DNA from: Thalassotalea loyana
GTDB lineage: Bacteria > Pseudomonadota > Gammaproteobacteria > Enterobacterales > Alteromonadaceae
Reading direction: 5' to 3'
DNA: 64,000 nt
Assembly: GCF_030161435.1 (NCBI RefSeq)
Contig: NZ_BSSV01000001.1
Location: 558,001 to 622,000, forward strand
Each line of letters begins with the position of its first letter. The first letter of the stretch is position 1. Below are positions 26,069 through 34,814 of this stretch, piece after piece. Under the pieces are notes generated by a model, which did no database searches, was not told the DNA's origin, and was given only the letters and a program-made list of their open reading frames with translations. The translations under genes and the position numbers were made by a program.

Positions 26069-27111
26069 AGTGGGAATGTACCTATTGTGACAGGTAACGT
26101 AATTCGTTGGTTATCTCTAAAGACATCAAACTCCAATACCGTTCCTGGACGAGTCTCGGCGACAATATCAAGCGCTTGAGGAATACTAGAAATTGGAATG
26201 CCATTGATTTGGTATACAATATCACCTGGCTTTAAACCACCTTGTTGCGCAGGACCATTTTGTGCCACACCGCCAATTAAAAATCCTTTAACGTTTTCCA
26301 TATATTCAATGGTTTGTACGCCTAACCAGCCACGTACTACACGACCATTTTCAATAATTTCCGTCATCACTTTATACGCAAGCTTATACGGTACAGCTAA
26401 GAATATACCTTGGATATTCAACTCTTCTATATTGACTTTTCGCGAGTTGATGCCGACTAAATCGCCGTTACTGTTGATTAACGCACCACCAGAATTACCT
26501 TCATTGATAGCTGCATCCATTTGAAGAAACTCAAGATGACTCGTTGCACTTAGTCCACCACGACCCACGGCACTAATAATACCTTGCGTGACACTTTGTC
26601 CTAAATCTAATGGGTTGCCAATTGCCATGACGACATCGCCAACATAAGGCTCTAGGCTTGGATCTTGAGGAATCACAGGTAAGTTGATTGCATCGACTTT
26701 CAGTACTGCGAGGTCAGTCACGCGATCATAACCGATCAGCTCCGCAGGATAAATTTCACCCGTTTGAAGTAATACAATGATTTGCGCCGCATTTCTAATG
26801 ACATGATAGTTTGTAATGATAAAGCCTTGGCTGTCCATAATAACGCCAGAGCCTAATTTGGTACTAATACGATTTTGTCGGCTGAAACGGTCGCTGTTTA
26901 CTATTTCACGAGAGTACAAGTTGACCACGGCGGGGCTAGCGACTTTAACTGCCTCTGCGTAAGAAAGGGGGGCTGGTTTTTGGTGCTTTGGATCAAATAA
27001 ATCGAAGAAAGTACCTTCGTCGCCACGAAGTTGTGGAAAAAGAATTAACGCGACAACACCCGCCATCACGCCATAGCTGATCGCACGGAAAATATATTTA
27101 AAATAGGACAT
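26065..27111 (-). CDS. degS: DegS, membrane-anchored site-1 serine protease of the sigma-E stress pathway
   Basis: A 348-residue HtrA-family protease with one N-terminal membrane anchor (about 10-26), a trypsin-like domain with the triad His103 (TNYHVI), Asp133 (TDLAVLKV) and Ser207 (GNSGGAL), and a single PDZ domain (about 255-345). The single PDZ and the anchor separate it from DegP/DegQ. DegS cuts the anti-sigma factor RseA when its PDZ binds unfolded porin tails. It sits directly downstream of degQ, as in many gammaproteobacteria, with a degQ terminator between them. Confidence 0.95.
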   Translation of the reverse strand: MSYFKYIFRAISYGVMAGVVALILFPQLRGDEGTFFDLFDPKHQKPAPLSYAEAVKVASPAVVNLYSREIVNSDRFSRQNRISTKLGSGVIMDSQGFIITNYHVIRNAAQIIVLLQTGEIYPAELIGYDRVTDLAVLKVDAINLPVIPQDPSLEPYVGDVVMAIGNPLDLGQSVTQGIISAVGRGGLSATSHLEFLQMDAAINEGNSGGALINSNGDLVGINSRKVNIEELNIQGIFLAVPYKLAYKVMTEIIENGRVVRGWLGVQTIEYMENVKGFLIGGVAQNGPAQQGGLKPGDIVYQINGIPISSIPQALDIVAETRPGTVLEFDVFRDNQRITLPVTIGTFPL

Positions 27112-27241
27112 GTAATAAGACAGCTAGTTAATTGTTATAATGTTCGTATCACTCTCAGTAAGTTTATGATTATTGTTACAATCACATCTTACTGCTCATG
27201 ATATTAGCTTATCACAGTTTTTTTAACTTCGCGTACTAATT

Positions 27242-27268
27242 AAAAAGCCCGCACAAGGCGGGCTTTTT
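27242..27268 (-). terminator. Rho-independent terminator after degQ
   Basis: AAAAAGCCCGC pairs with GCGGGCTTTTT around ACAAG, 22 bases after the degQ stop on the minus strand. It separates degQ from degS, so degS probably has its own promoter in 27112-27241. Confidence 0.88.
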
Positions 27269-27290
27269 GACTAATTATTTGAAAAATAAG

Positions 27291-28646
27291 TTAGCGAAGC
27301 ATCAAGAATAGCGTTGTATTACCTCGACGAACGTTTAACGCAAACAACCCTTTGCGATCTTTGAAATAATCTCGCAATTCACCAAGGTTCTTAATCTTTG
27401 TTCGGTTGACGCCAATAATTACGTCATCAGGTTGCAGCCCCACATACTGCGCTGCGGTGTCTTCTTCAACTGCAGTAACGACAACACCTTGGTCACCTTC
27501 AAGGTTTTCTAAATTGGCACCGTCCAACATTTCATGTAAGCGAACAGCTTCTAATTTAGGGCTTTCAGGTTTTTTCAATGTCGCGGTATAAGTACGCTCT
27601 TTACCTTCACGGGTAATCACGGTGATTTTGACATCTTTACCAGCGCCAATTGAACCAATTTTGCCACGCAGTTCGCTAAATGACTTGATACGTTTACCAT
27701 TCACTTTGGTAATGACGTCACCCGCTTTTATGCCAGCTTCTTCAGCGGCAGAGTCTTTCGTTACTTGCTCAACAAAACCACCTTGATTAGTTTCAAGTTC
27801 CATCGCCTTGGCAATTTCACCATTAACACTTAATCCTGTTACACCTAACACGCCACGGCGAACTTCACCGAATTCGATGATCTGACTAACTAAGTTGCGC
27901 ATCATGTTACTCGGAATCGCAAATCCAATACCAACATTGCCACCGTTTGGTCCGAGAATGGCCGTATTTATACCGATTAATTCGCCTCGCAGGTTTACGA
28001 GCGCACCGCCGGAGTTACCACTGTTAATTGCCGCATCGGTTTGAATAAAGTCTTCAAAGTTTTCAATGTTCAAGCCACTACGACCTAATGCACTGACAAT
28101 ACCTGAAGTCACCGTTTGGCCTAAACCGAATGGACTACCAATAGCAACCGTGAAGTCACCAACACGTAATTCGTCAGAATCAGCCAGCTCAATTTCGGTC
28201 AAATTCTTGGCTTCTATTTGTAATAAAGCAATGTCGCTATCTTTATCTGAACCAAGCTTTGTCGCCTCAATTTGTCGACCATCTTTCAATGTGACAAGGA
28301 TCTCGTCCGCTTCATCAATTACATGATTATTGGTTACTATGTAACCCTTATCTGCGTTGATAATGACACCAGAACCTAAGCCGCGAAATGGACGCTCTTG
28401 AGGCTGTTGTCTCGGATTGCCAAAAAAGAAGCGAAATGCATCAGGTACATTGCGTTGCTGTATTTCATGAGTGCCTTTTACCGAAATACTCACTACAGCA
28501 GGCGTAGTTTTTTCTAGCATAGGTGCTAGACTCTGCATCTCTTGAGAGCCAATTGAAAATGGCAGTTTAGCTTGCGCTGGTGGGCTAGCTAACGTTAAAG
28601 AACTGGTTACGAGTGCTGCACTAATAAATAAAGCAAGTTTCTTCAT
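27291..28646 (-). CDS. degQ: DegQ/DegP-type periplasmic serine endoprotease
   Basis: A 451-residue HtrA (Do) family protease and chaperone with a cleavable signal peptide (about 1-26, ending in AQA-K), the triad His108 (TNNHVI), Asp138 (DSDIALL) and Ser212 (GNSGGAL), and two PDZ domains (about 250-350 and 365-450). It degrades misfolded envelope proteins. Its length and position between zapG and degS match degQ better than degP, though one gene may do both jobs in this organism. Confidence 0.93.
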   Translation of the reverse strand: MKKLALFISAALVTSSLTLASPPAQAKLPFSIGSQEMQSLAPMLEKTTPAVVSISVKGTHEIQQRNVPDAFRFFFGNPRQQPQERPFRGLGSGVIINADKGYIVTNNHVIDEADEILVTLKDGRQIEATKLGSDKDSDIALLQIEAKNLTEIELADSDELRVGDFTVAIGSPFGLGQTVTSGIVSALGRSGLNIENFEDFIQTDAAINSGNSGGALVNLRGELIGINTAILGPNGGNVGIGFAIPSNMMRNLVSQIIEFGEVRRGVLGVTGLSVNGEIAKAMELETNQGGFVEQVTKDSAAEEAGIKAGDVITKVNGKRIKSFSELRGKIGSIGAGKDVKITVITREGKERTYTATLKKPESPKLEAVRLHEMLDGANLENLEGDQGVVVTAVEEDTAAQYVGLQPDDVIIGVNRTKIKNLGELRDYFKDRKGLFALNVRRGNTTLFLMLR

Positions 28647-28747
28647 ACTTAATAAAACTCCATAAAAACATTAAAGTGCGTACGTTACGCTTTTAAGTAA
28701 GATACTCATCTACTGACTAATTAGCTTGGGGTTAGTTCCAAAAAACA

Positions 28748-29200
28748 CTATTCGCCATTTGTAACACTTTGTTTCTTATCAGCAAACAAACCGCTTGGGT
28801 TACCTGAATAATCTAAAGGTTGTTCTGTTGAACTTTCTTCTACTTTACGATCACGAGTATGCCTAAGATCAGCCGTACTCGATAATTGCTCATGGGTTTC
28901 TTGTGAGAAAAATGGCATAGCTGCGGCTTTCTCAGTTGTTGTTTGATTAAGCAATTGTGTGCTCTGTTCCATTTGTTTCATCGCAGCCTGACATGCATCA
29001 TTCATTTGCGATAATAATTGCGTTGAATTGTCTAAGTGCTCAGCAACGTCTTCTTTGTATTGAGCGAGAGCGGCTTCGCTTTCTGATACTTTTTCAGTTA
29101 GCTTGATTTGCTCTTTTGATGAAGCACTAAATGTTTTGAACGCGAATGCGCCAACTGCTGCACCAACGATAAAAATAATAATTCCAAAAACAACATCCAT
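28748..29200 (-). CDS. zapG: ZapG/YhcB (DUF1043) inner-membrane division-associated protein
   Basis: A 150-residue protein with one N-terminal membrane helix (about 3-22), a predicted coiled coil (about 28-95) and a disordered tail containing the family motif LDYSGNPSGLF. YhcB/ZapG is an inner-membrane protein linking cell division with envelope growth in gammaproteobacteria. The place between degQ and the divergent zapE is the conserved one. No clear terminator is seen before degQ. Confidence 0.88.
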   Translation of the reverse strand: MDVVFGIIIFIVGAAVGAFAFKTFSASSKEQIKLTEKVSESEAALAQYKEDVAEHLDNSTQLLSQMNDACQAAMKQMEQSTQLLNQTTTEKAAAMPFFSQETHEQLSSTADLRHTRDRKVEESSTEQPLDYSGNPSGLFADKKQSVTNGE

Positions 29201-29420
29201 ACTTCGCTACCTTAAATTGTTGTAATAAAGAAAAAAGATGAAAAAATCATCAAAAAAAGAGTTAAGTTAACGTAAACTCAACTGGTATACTATAGCTTGC
29301 CTTTAGTACCAATAGAAGAAATGATTTACCCACTCAACACTGATTTGGTATCGCTGCTGATATAGCAGATTTAATTGGTTTTTTTCATCTTTCAAGGGTT
29401 CAATAAGTTCGAGTCAACAA

Positions 29421-30536
29421 ATGATTAATCTGTCGCCATTAGAAAAGTATAAACAAGATTTACAACGAGACGATTTTCAATACGATGCTGCACAAGAAAA
29501 TGCAGTTAATCACTTACAGCGCTTATACGAAGAACTCACAATAAAGCCTGTTGCGGTCACCGGCTTTAAAAAAGTATTAAATCGTTGGAAAAAAGTGATG
29601 GCTAAACCAGAGCCTAAACCGGTAAAAGGCCTTTATTTTTGGGGTGGTGTCGGCCGAGGAAAAACCTATTTAGTTGATACCTTTTACGATTGCTTGCCGT
29701 TTGAAAATAAAATGCGTGTTCACTTTCATCGGTTTATGCATCGAGTGCACGACGAGTTAAAGTTGCTTGCCGGTCAGTCTGACCCATTAAAAATCATCGC
29801 TAAGAAGTTTGCTGAAGAAACCTCAATTATTTGTTTCGATGAGTTTTTTGTTTCAGACATCACTGATGCAATGATCTTAGGCACACTTTTTGAGGAGCTA
29901 TTTGCTCGAAATGTTACGCTGGTGGCAACGTCAAATATTATTCCTGATGAATTATACCGTAACGGTTTACAGCGTGCGCGATTCTTGCCTGCGATTAAGT
30001 TAATCAATGAACACACTGAGGTCGTCAATGTTGATAGTGGCGTAGATTACCGATTAAGAACACTAGAGCAGGCTGAAATTTATCATTATCCGCTTGATGA
30101 GCAGGCTGATAAGAATCTGCGTCAATATTTTAAGCAATTATCGGTAGAAGTGGGTCAGCAAAATGCTGAAATAGAAATTAATCATCGTCAACTGCCAACA
30201 ATTGAAGTTTCAGATGGTGTCGTTCATTTTGAGTTCGCTACGCTGTGTGAATCTGCTCGTAGCCAAAGTGACTACATGGAATTAAGTAAGATCTATCATA
30301 CTGTTTTACTTGCTAATGTGACACAAATGGGCGCGAACAATGATGATGCGGCTAGACGTTTTATCGCGCTAGTTGACGAATTTTATGAACGAAAAGTTAA
30401 GTTAATTATCTCTGCTCAAACGCCGATGGAATCCCTCTACACCGAGGGTAATTTAAACTTTGAATTCAAGCGTTGCTTGAGTCGTTTACAAGAAATGCAA
30501 TCGCACGATTATCTTGCGGCCGAGCATTTACCATAA
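29421..30536 (+). CDS. zapE: ZapE, AFG1-like cell-division ATPase
   Basis: A 371-residue P-loop ATPase of the AFG1/ZapE family. Walker A is GGVGRGKT (75-82), followed by the family segment HFHRFMHRVHDEL. Walker B is IICFDEFFVSDITDAMIL, with a later TSNIIPDELYRNGLQRARFLPAI sensor region. ZapE acts at the Z-ring during constriction. It is divergent from zapG and precedes rplM-rpsI, the usual gammaproteobacterial order. A long AT-rich hairpin follows. Confidence 0.94.
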   Translation: MINLSPLEKYKQDLQRDDFQYDAAQENAVNHLQRLYEELTIKPVAVTGFKKVLNRWKKVMAKPEPKPVKGLYFWGGVGRGKTYLVDTFYDCLPFENKMRVHFHRFMHRVHDELKLLAGQSDPLKIIAKKFAEETSIICFDEFFVSDITDAMILGTLFEELFARNVTLVATSNIIPDELYRNGLQRARFLPAIKLINEHTEVVNVDSGVDYRLRTLEQAEIYHYPLDEQADKNLRQYFKQLSVEVGQQNAEIEINHRQLPTIEVSDGVVHFEFATLCESARSQSDYMELSKIYHTVLLANVTQMGANNDDAARRFIALVDEFYERKVKLIISAQTPMESLYTEGNLNFEFKRCLSRLQEMQSHDYLAAEHLP

Positions 30537-30605
30537 CCTGTTGAACAGGTGTTTGGAACGATCTTCTGGCTAACTATCGCCAAATTTTCTTACCAATGCG
30601 AAAAA

Positions 30606-30660
30606 CACCTATTTTTTCGCTATTTTTTTAGTAAAAACAGCAAAAAATAGGTGATCTTTT
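30606..30660 (+). terminator. Long AT-rich hairpin after zapE, probable terminator
   Basis: CACCTATTTTTT (30606-30617) pairs exactly with AAAAAATAGGTG (30642-30653), followed by ATCTTTT. It lies 69 bases after zapE and just before the rplM promoter. The stem is long but mostly A-T, and the T run is short. Confidence 0.65.
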
Positions 30661-30673
30661 GGGCAAACTTCTC

Positions 30674-30690
30674 TATAATCCTGCGCTCCC
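30674..30690 (+). promoter_or_regulatory. -10 element of the rplM-rpsI promoter with GC-rich discriminator
   Basis: A perfect TATAAT at 30674-30679 is followed by CCTGCGCTCCC. A GC-rich discriminator after the -10 box is typical of promoters under stringent (ppGpp) control, as expected for ribosomal protein genes. I see no good -35 match at the usual spacing. Confidence 0.6.
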
Positions 30691-30703
30691 TAACGTTACA
30701 AAT

Positions 30704-30794
30704 GTTTATTCTTTCCCGGAATAAACGACATGGTTCGATACTCGAAGGGGTAATGGCGTAACCATTTTGAATCGATAATTTATTGAAAATTATC
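30704..30794 (+). promoter_or_regulatory. Structured mRNA leader of rplM-rpsI, candidate L13 autoregulatory site
   Basis: The leader can form at least three stems: GTTTATTC with GAATAAAC (30704-30711 and 30719-30726); TGGTT with AACCA enclosing TTCGA/TCGAA (30731-30764); and GATAATTT with AAATTATC (30774-30781 and 30787-30794). In E. coli, L13 represses its own operon by binding the rplM leader. This leader of about 140 bases may do the same; the link is inference. Confidence 0.55.
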
Positions 30795-30828
30795 ATTTTA
30801 GTAACTTTTTTAATAATGGGTTTTTTTA

Positions 30829-31257
30829 ATGAAAACTTTTGTAGCAAAACCAGAGAGCGTACAACGCGAATGGTTTTTGGTGGACGCTGAAGATAAAACT
30901 TTAGGTCGTATCGCCACTGAAATCGCTTTACGTTTACGCGGTAAGCACAAGCCAGAATACACACCACACGCAGACACTGGTGACTACATCGTAGTTATCA
31001 ACGCTGAGAAAGTTCGTGTTACAGGTAACAAAGCGAAAGGTAAAATTTACTACTCGCACACTGAGTTCCCTGGCGGTTTAAAGCAAATCAGCTTTGAAAA
31101 GCTTATCGAGAAAGCGCCTGAGCGTGCTATCGAATTCGCTGTTAAAGGCATGTTACCTAAAGGTCCTTTAGGTCGTGACATGTACCGTAAGCTAAAAGTG
31201 TATGCTGGCCCAGAGCACAAGCATGCTGCACAACAACCACAACTTTTGGAGCTATAA
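30829..31257 (+). CDS. rplM: 50S ribosomal protein L13
   Basis: A 142-residue protein of normal length, with the family's opening ([15 protein letters not shown]), [12 protein letters not shown], and the motif [20 protein letters not shown]. It is an early-assembly 23S rRNA-binding protein of the large subunit. The start at 30829 has only a weak GGG upstream, in keeping with regulated translation. Codon use is highly biased. It lies three bases before rpsI. Confidence 0.98.
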   Translation: MKTFVAKPESVQREWFLVDAEDKTLGRIATEIALRLRGKHKPEYTPHADTGDYIVVINAEKVRVTGNKAKGKIYYSHTEFPGGLKQISFEKLIEKAPERAIEFAVKGMLPKGPLGRDMYRKLKVYAGPEHKHAAQQPQLLEL

Positions 31258-31260
31258 GCA

Positions 31261-31653
31261 ATGGCTGATAATCAATATTACGGTACTGGTCGTCGCAAGA
31301 GCTCAACTGCTCGTGTGTTCATGAAAGCTGGTAACGGTACAATCACAATTAACAAACGTGACATCTCTACTTACTTCGGTCGTGAAACGGCTCGCATGGT
31401 TGTTCGTCAGCCATTAGAATTAGTTGATATGTTAGAGAAGTTTGACTTCAACATCACTGTAGTTGGTGGTGGTATTTCTGGTCAAGCTGGTGCAATCCGT
31501 CACGGTATTACTCGTGCCCTAATGCAATTTGACGAGTCTTTACGTTCTGATTTACGTAAAGCTGGCTTCGTTACACGTGATGCTCGTAAGGTTGAACGTA
31601 AGAAAGTTGGTTTACATAAAGCACGTAAACGTCCACAATTCTCAAAACGTTAA
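31261..31653 (+). CDS. rpsI: 30S ribosomal protein S9
   Basis: A 130-residue protein of normal length with [15 protein letters not shown] near the start, [15 protein letters not shown] in the middle, and the basic C-terminal tail ending RPQFSKR, which reaches the P-site tRNA in the ribosome. It is co-transcribed with rplM and ends before a terminator. Confidence 0.98.
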   Translation: MADNQYYGTGRRKSSTARVFMKAGNGTITINKRDISTYFGRETARMVVRQPLELVDMLEKFDFNITVVGGGISGQAGAIRHGITRALMQFDESLRSDLRKAGFVTRDARKVERKKVGLHKARKRPQFSKR

Positions 31654-31671
31654 TATATTTTTCGTTTATGC

Positions 31672-31700
31672 AAAAAAGCTGGCTTATGCCGGCTTTTTTT
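31672..31700 (+). terminator. Rho-independent terminator after rpsI
   Basis: AAAGCTGGC pairs with GCCGGCTTT (one G-T pair) around TTAT, followed by a run of T. It closes the ribosomal operon. The 31701-32061 gap that follows is AT-rich and must hold the petABC promoter; I see no convincing gene in it. Confidence 0.88.
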
Positions 31701-32061
31701 ATACCTCAAATTCCTTTTCTCTAATCACTTCAGCGACTTTGGTAGGCATACCGGTTGTTAAGCTAAGTTATTTTCATATCACTTTCTTTTGAACTCGCTA
31801 GTGTTGTTTGTTTTTTATGCCTAAAACTCATTGCAAATTAACCTGCTTATTACATCTGTATCGTAGTTACTTAAGTTCGTAAAAATATTTATATTTATAT
31901 TATCGAAATATCTTGAATTACCTTGTAAAAATAGGGGGTTTTCATTATGATCAAAAAAATTTTTTTATCGTTAGATTACTCACGACTTTCGAGGCTTGGA
32001 TTGCCATTTAAAATGATAAAAATCGAAACGTTTGGAGTAAAAACACATTTGGAGAAGTTGA

Positions 32062-32652
32062 ATGAGCAATACGCCTGTGAATAACGGCCGTCGACGCTTT
32101 TTAACTGCTGCTACTTCGGTAGTTGGTGGTGTAGGTGTTGTCGGTGTGGCTGTGCCTTTCATTGGGTCTTGGAACCCGAGTGCTCGCGCGAAAGCTGCGG
32201 GTGCGCCGGTTGAAGTCAATGTAAGCAAGCTGGAGCCTGGCCAGCTGGTACGCGCCGAATGGCGTGGTAAGCCAGTTTACGTAGTACGCCGTACTGAAAA
32301 AGCGATCGCTGATTTAGGTAAGCACGAAGATCAATTACGTGACCCTAACTCAGAAGAGCCGCAACAACCTGAATATGCTGCAAACCAGCATCGCTCAATT
32401 AAACCTGAGATCATGGTTGCCCTTGGCGTATGTACTCACTTAGGTTGTGCTCCAACTTACCGTAAAGGTGACTTTGAAGAAATCGTTGAAGGTGTTTCTG
32501 ATGGTTTCTTCTGTCCATGTCACGGTTCTAAGTTTGATATGGCAGGTCGCGTTTTCTCTGGCGTACCAGCACCAACGAACTTAGCGGTACCAGAGCATTC
32601 TTTCCCATCTGATGGCGTATTGCTAATCGGTGTAGGCCAAGGAGAAGCGTAA
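32062..32652 (+). CDS. petA: Ubiquinol-cytochrome c reductase Rieske iron-sulfur subunit
   Basis: A 196-residue subunit of the cytochrome bc1 complex. The N-terminus has a twin-arginine signal/anchor (NGRRRFLTAA, then a membrane helix to about residue 34), used for folded export by Tat. The 2Fe-2S ligands are in the two boxes CTHLGC (Cys124, His126, Cys129) and CPCH (Cys151, Cys153, His154). Good GGAGAAG site before ATG 32062. Its stop overlaps the petB start (TAATG), the tightest form of coupling. Confidence 0.97.
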   Translation: MSNTPVNNGRRRFLTAATSVVGGVGVVGVAVPFIGSWNPSARAKAAGAPVEVNVSKLEPGQLVRAEWRGKPVYVVRRTEKAIADLGKHEDQLRDPNSEEPQQPEYAANQHRSIKPEIMVALGVCTHLGCAPTYRKGDFEEIVEGVSDGFFCPCHGSKFDMAGRVFSGVPAPTNLAVPEHSFPSDGVLLIGVGQGEA

Positions 32653-33917
32653 TGTTTGAAAATTTCATGGCTTGGATCGACAAGCGTCTTCCGGTAACTG
32701 ACGCGTGGAATAAGCACGTAGGTCAATACCCTGCACCAAAGAACTTTAACTTTTGGTACTTCTTTGGCTCATTAGCGATGCTAGTATTAGTTAACCAAAT
32801 CCTAACAGGTATTTGGTTGACGATGAACTATGAACCATCTGGTGATGGTGCATTCGCTTCAATCGAATACATTATGCGTGACGTAGATTACGGTTGGTTA
32901 TTACGTTACATGCACTCTACTGGTGCTTCTGCATTCTTCGTTGTTGTATACCTCCACATGTTCCGCGGTTTGATTTACGGTTCTTACCAAAAGCCACGTG
33001 AATTATTATGGATCTTCGGTATGTTAATCTTCTTAGTATTAATGGCTGAAGCGTTCATGGGTTACTTATTACCATGGGGTAACATGAGTTACTGGGGTGC
33101 ACAGGTAATCATTTCACTCTTTAGTGCCGTACCAGTAGTTGGTGAAGAATTAGCGACTTGGATTAAAGGTGACTACGTTATCTCTGGTGCAACGCTTAAC
33201 CGTTTCTTCGCGTTACACGTTGTTGCATTACCATTGGTATTAGTTGTTCTTGTATTCTTACACATCTTAGCGTTACATGAAGTAGGTTCTAATAACCCTG
33301 AAGGTACTGACATTAAGAAGCCAAAAGGCAGTGTTAAAGAAGAAGATAAGTCTAAGTTTGAATTCCACAAACATTACACAGACAAGTACGATATCGTTGA
33401 TGCGATTCCATTCCACCCATACTACTCTGTTAAAGATATTATGGGCGTAGCGGGTTTCTTAATCTTATTCTGTTGGGTTATGTTCTTCTATCCAGAAGGT
33501 GGCGGTTACTTTATTGAAGCGCCAAACTTTGAGCCTGCTAATGGTTTGAAAACACCAGAGAACATTGTTCCTGTATGGTACTTCGGTCCGTTCTACACGA
33601 TCTTACGTGTAGTACCTGATAAGTTATTAGGTACGATTACGATGTTTGCTGCGATTGCAATGCTATTTGCACTGCCGTGGTTCGACCGTTCAACGGTTAA
33701 ATCATTCCGTTACCGTAGCAAGTTACACCTATTTAATATCATTCAATTCGCGATTTCATTCATCGTGTTAGGTATTTTAGGTACGATGGCTGCATCAGAC
33801 CTTGCTAACTTAATCGGTCGTATTGCGAGCTTAGGTTACTTTGGCTTCTTCATTTCACTCTGGTTCTACTCTAAGAACGAAAAAACTAAGCCTGTACCAG
33901 AAAGGATGACTAAATAA
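32652..33917 (+). CDS. petB: Cytochrome b of the bc1 complex
   Basis: A 421-residue polytopic subunit holding two hemes b and both quinone sites. Heme-ligand histidines are visible in the second helix (LRYMHSTGASAFFVVVYLH) and the fourth (FFALHVVALPLVLVVLVFLH). GYLLPWGNMSYWGA is the conserved cd-helix region. The Qo-site motif is PVWY (307-310) in place of the common PEWY. It shares TAATG overlaps with both neighbours, so petABC is one coupled operon. Codon use is strongly biased, as expected for an abundant respiratory complex. Confidence 0.97.
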   Translation: MFENFMAWIDKRLPVTDAWNKHVGQYPAPKNFNFWYFFGSLAMLVLVNQILTGIWLTMNYEPSGDGAFASIEYIMRDVDYGWLLRYMHSTGASAFFVVVYLHMFRGLIYGSYQKPRELLWIFGMLIFLVLMAEAFMGYLLPWGNMSYWGAQVIISLFSAVPVVGEELATWIKGDYVISGATLNRFFALHVVALPLVLVVLVFLHILALHEVGSNNPEGTDIKKPKGSVKEEDKSKFEFHKHYTDKYDIVDAIPFHPYYSVKDIMGVAGFLILFCWVMFFYPEGGGYFIEAPNFEPANGLKTPENIVPVWYFGPFYTILRVVPDKLLGTITMFAAIAMLFALPWFDRSTVKSFRYRSKLHLFNIIQFAISFIVLGILGTMAASDLANLIGRIASLGYFGFFISLWFYSKNEKTKPVPERMTK

Positions 33918-34618
33918 TGAAAAAGATTTTATTAGTATTATTAGTGACTTTAGTACCGGCGTTAGCTTTCGCAGCTGGCCCTAAAGTACCAGTTGATCCA
34001 GCAGGTAATGACTTAGCGGATAAAGAATCTTTGAAACGTGGTTTCCGTGCTTACATCAATTACTGTTTAGCATGTCACCAATTGCAATACCAACGCTACA
34101 ACCGTACATTCGCTGATTTAGGTATTAGCGATAAAGAGGGTAAAGCGAATTGGATGCCTACAGGTGAGAAAGTTGGTGACCACATTACAAACACAATGCC
34201 AGCTAAAGAAGCGGCTGCTTGGTTTGGTGCTGCGCCACCTGACTTAACGTTAGAAACACGTTTTAGAAGTCCTGATTGGGTATACACATACTTACGTTCA
34301 TTCTACGTGGATGAAGCTCGTCCATTTGGCGTGAACAACACAGTATTCAAAGACGTTGGTATGCCACACGTTTTACAAAACCTACAAGGTACTCGTACTT
34401 TAGATGAGAACGGTAATCTGACTCCAGCAGTTGGTGGTAGCATGACTGAAGCTGAATATGACGCTTTTGTTCGTGATTTAACTAACTTCTTAGAATATGT
34501 TTCAGAGCCTAATAAACTAGAGCGTAAGTCTTTAGGTTACTGGGTCATCGGATTCTTACTTGTATTCTTCGTGCTTTCATACTTCTTGAAGAAAGAATAC
34601 TGGAAAGACGTTCACTAA
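33917..34618 (+). CDS. petC: Cytochrome c1 of the bc1 complex
   Basis: A 233-residue exported c-type cytochrome with a signal peptide (about 1-19), the heme-binding motif CLACH (50-54), a likely axial methionine in KDVGMPHVLQN, and one C-terminal membrane anchor (about 208-226) followed by basic residues. It takes electrons from the Rieske protein and passes them to soluble cytochrome c. It is the last gene of petABC and ends before a terminator. Confidence 0.97.
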   Translation: MKKILLVLLVTLVPALAFAAGPKVPVDPAGNDLADKESLKRGFRAYINYCLACHQLQYQRYNRTFADLGISDKEGKANWMPTGEKVGDHITNTMPAKEAAAWFGAAPPDLTLETRFRSPDWVYTYLRSFYVDEARPFGVNNTVFKDVGMPHVLQNLQGTRTLDENGNLTPAVGGSMTEAEYDAFVRDLTNFLEYVSEPNKLERKSLGYWVIGFLLVFFVLSYFLKKEYWKDVH

Positions 34619-34641
34619 TTCAGTCTTAACTGAAAAGATAA

Positions 34642-34668
34642 AAGGCAACCAGTAGGTTGCCTTTTTTA
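34642..34668 (+). terminator. Rho-independent terminator after petC
   Basis: AAGGCAACC pairs with GGTTGCCTT around AGTA, followed by a T run. It isolates petABC from the inserted gene downstream. Confidence 0.9.
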
Positions 34669-34814
34669 TTTCAATTTTTAGTAAAACAAAGAACACTAAT
34701 TAACCTAGTTTTTTGTTACTTTATCTCACTTTTCTTGAGCTTATATAAATACCTGTTTATTGTAGTATTCGATAATGGAAATACTCACAATAACAACGAG
34801 AGATCGGTGAATAC

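Noticed and set aside
30620-30967. Minus-strand 115-codon frame across the rplM leader and gene start
   Set aside because: It lies antisense to a certain ribosomal gene and its leader, has no ribosome-binding site of note, and its composition reflects the hairpin-rich leader.
31947-32084. A 45-codon plus-strand frame with GGGGG upstream, overlapping the start of petA
   Set aside because: The composition is AT-driven and the frame overlaps the petA ribosome-binding site and start; no family or leader-peptide attenuator layout can be seen.
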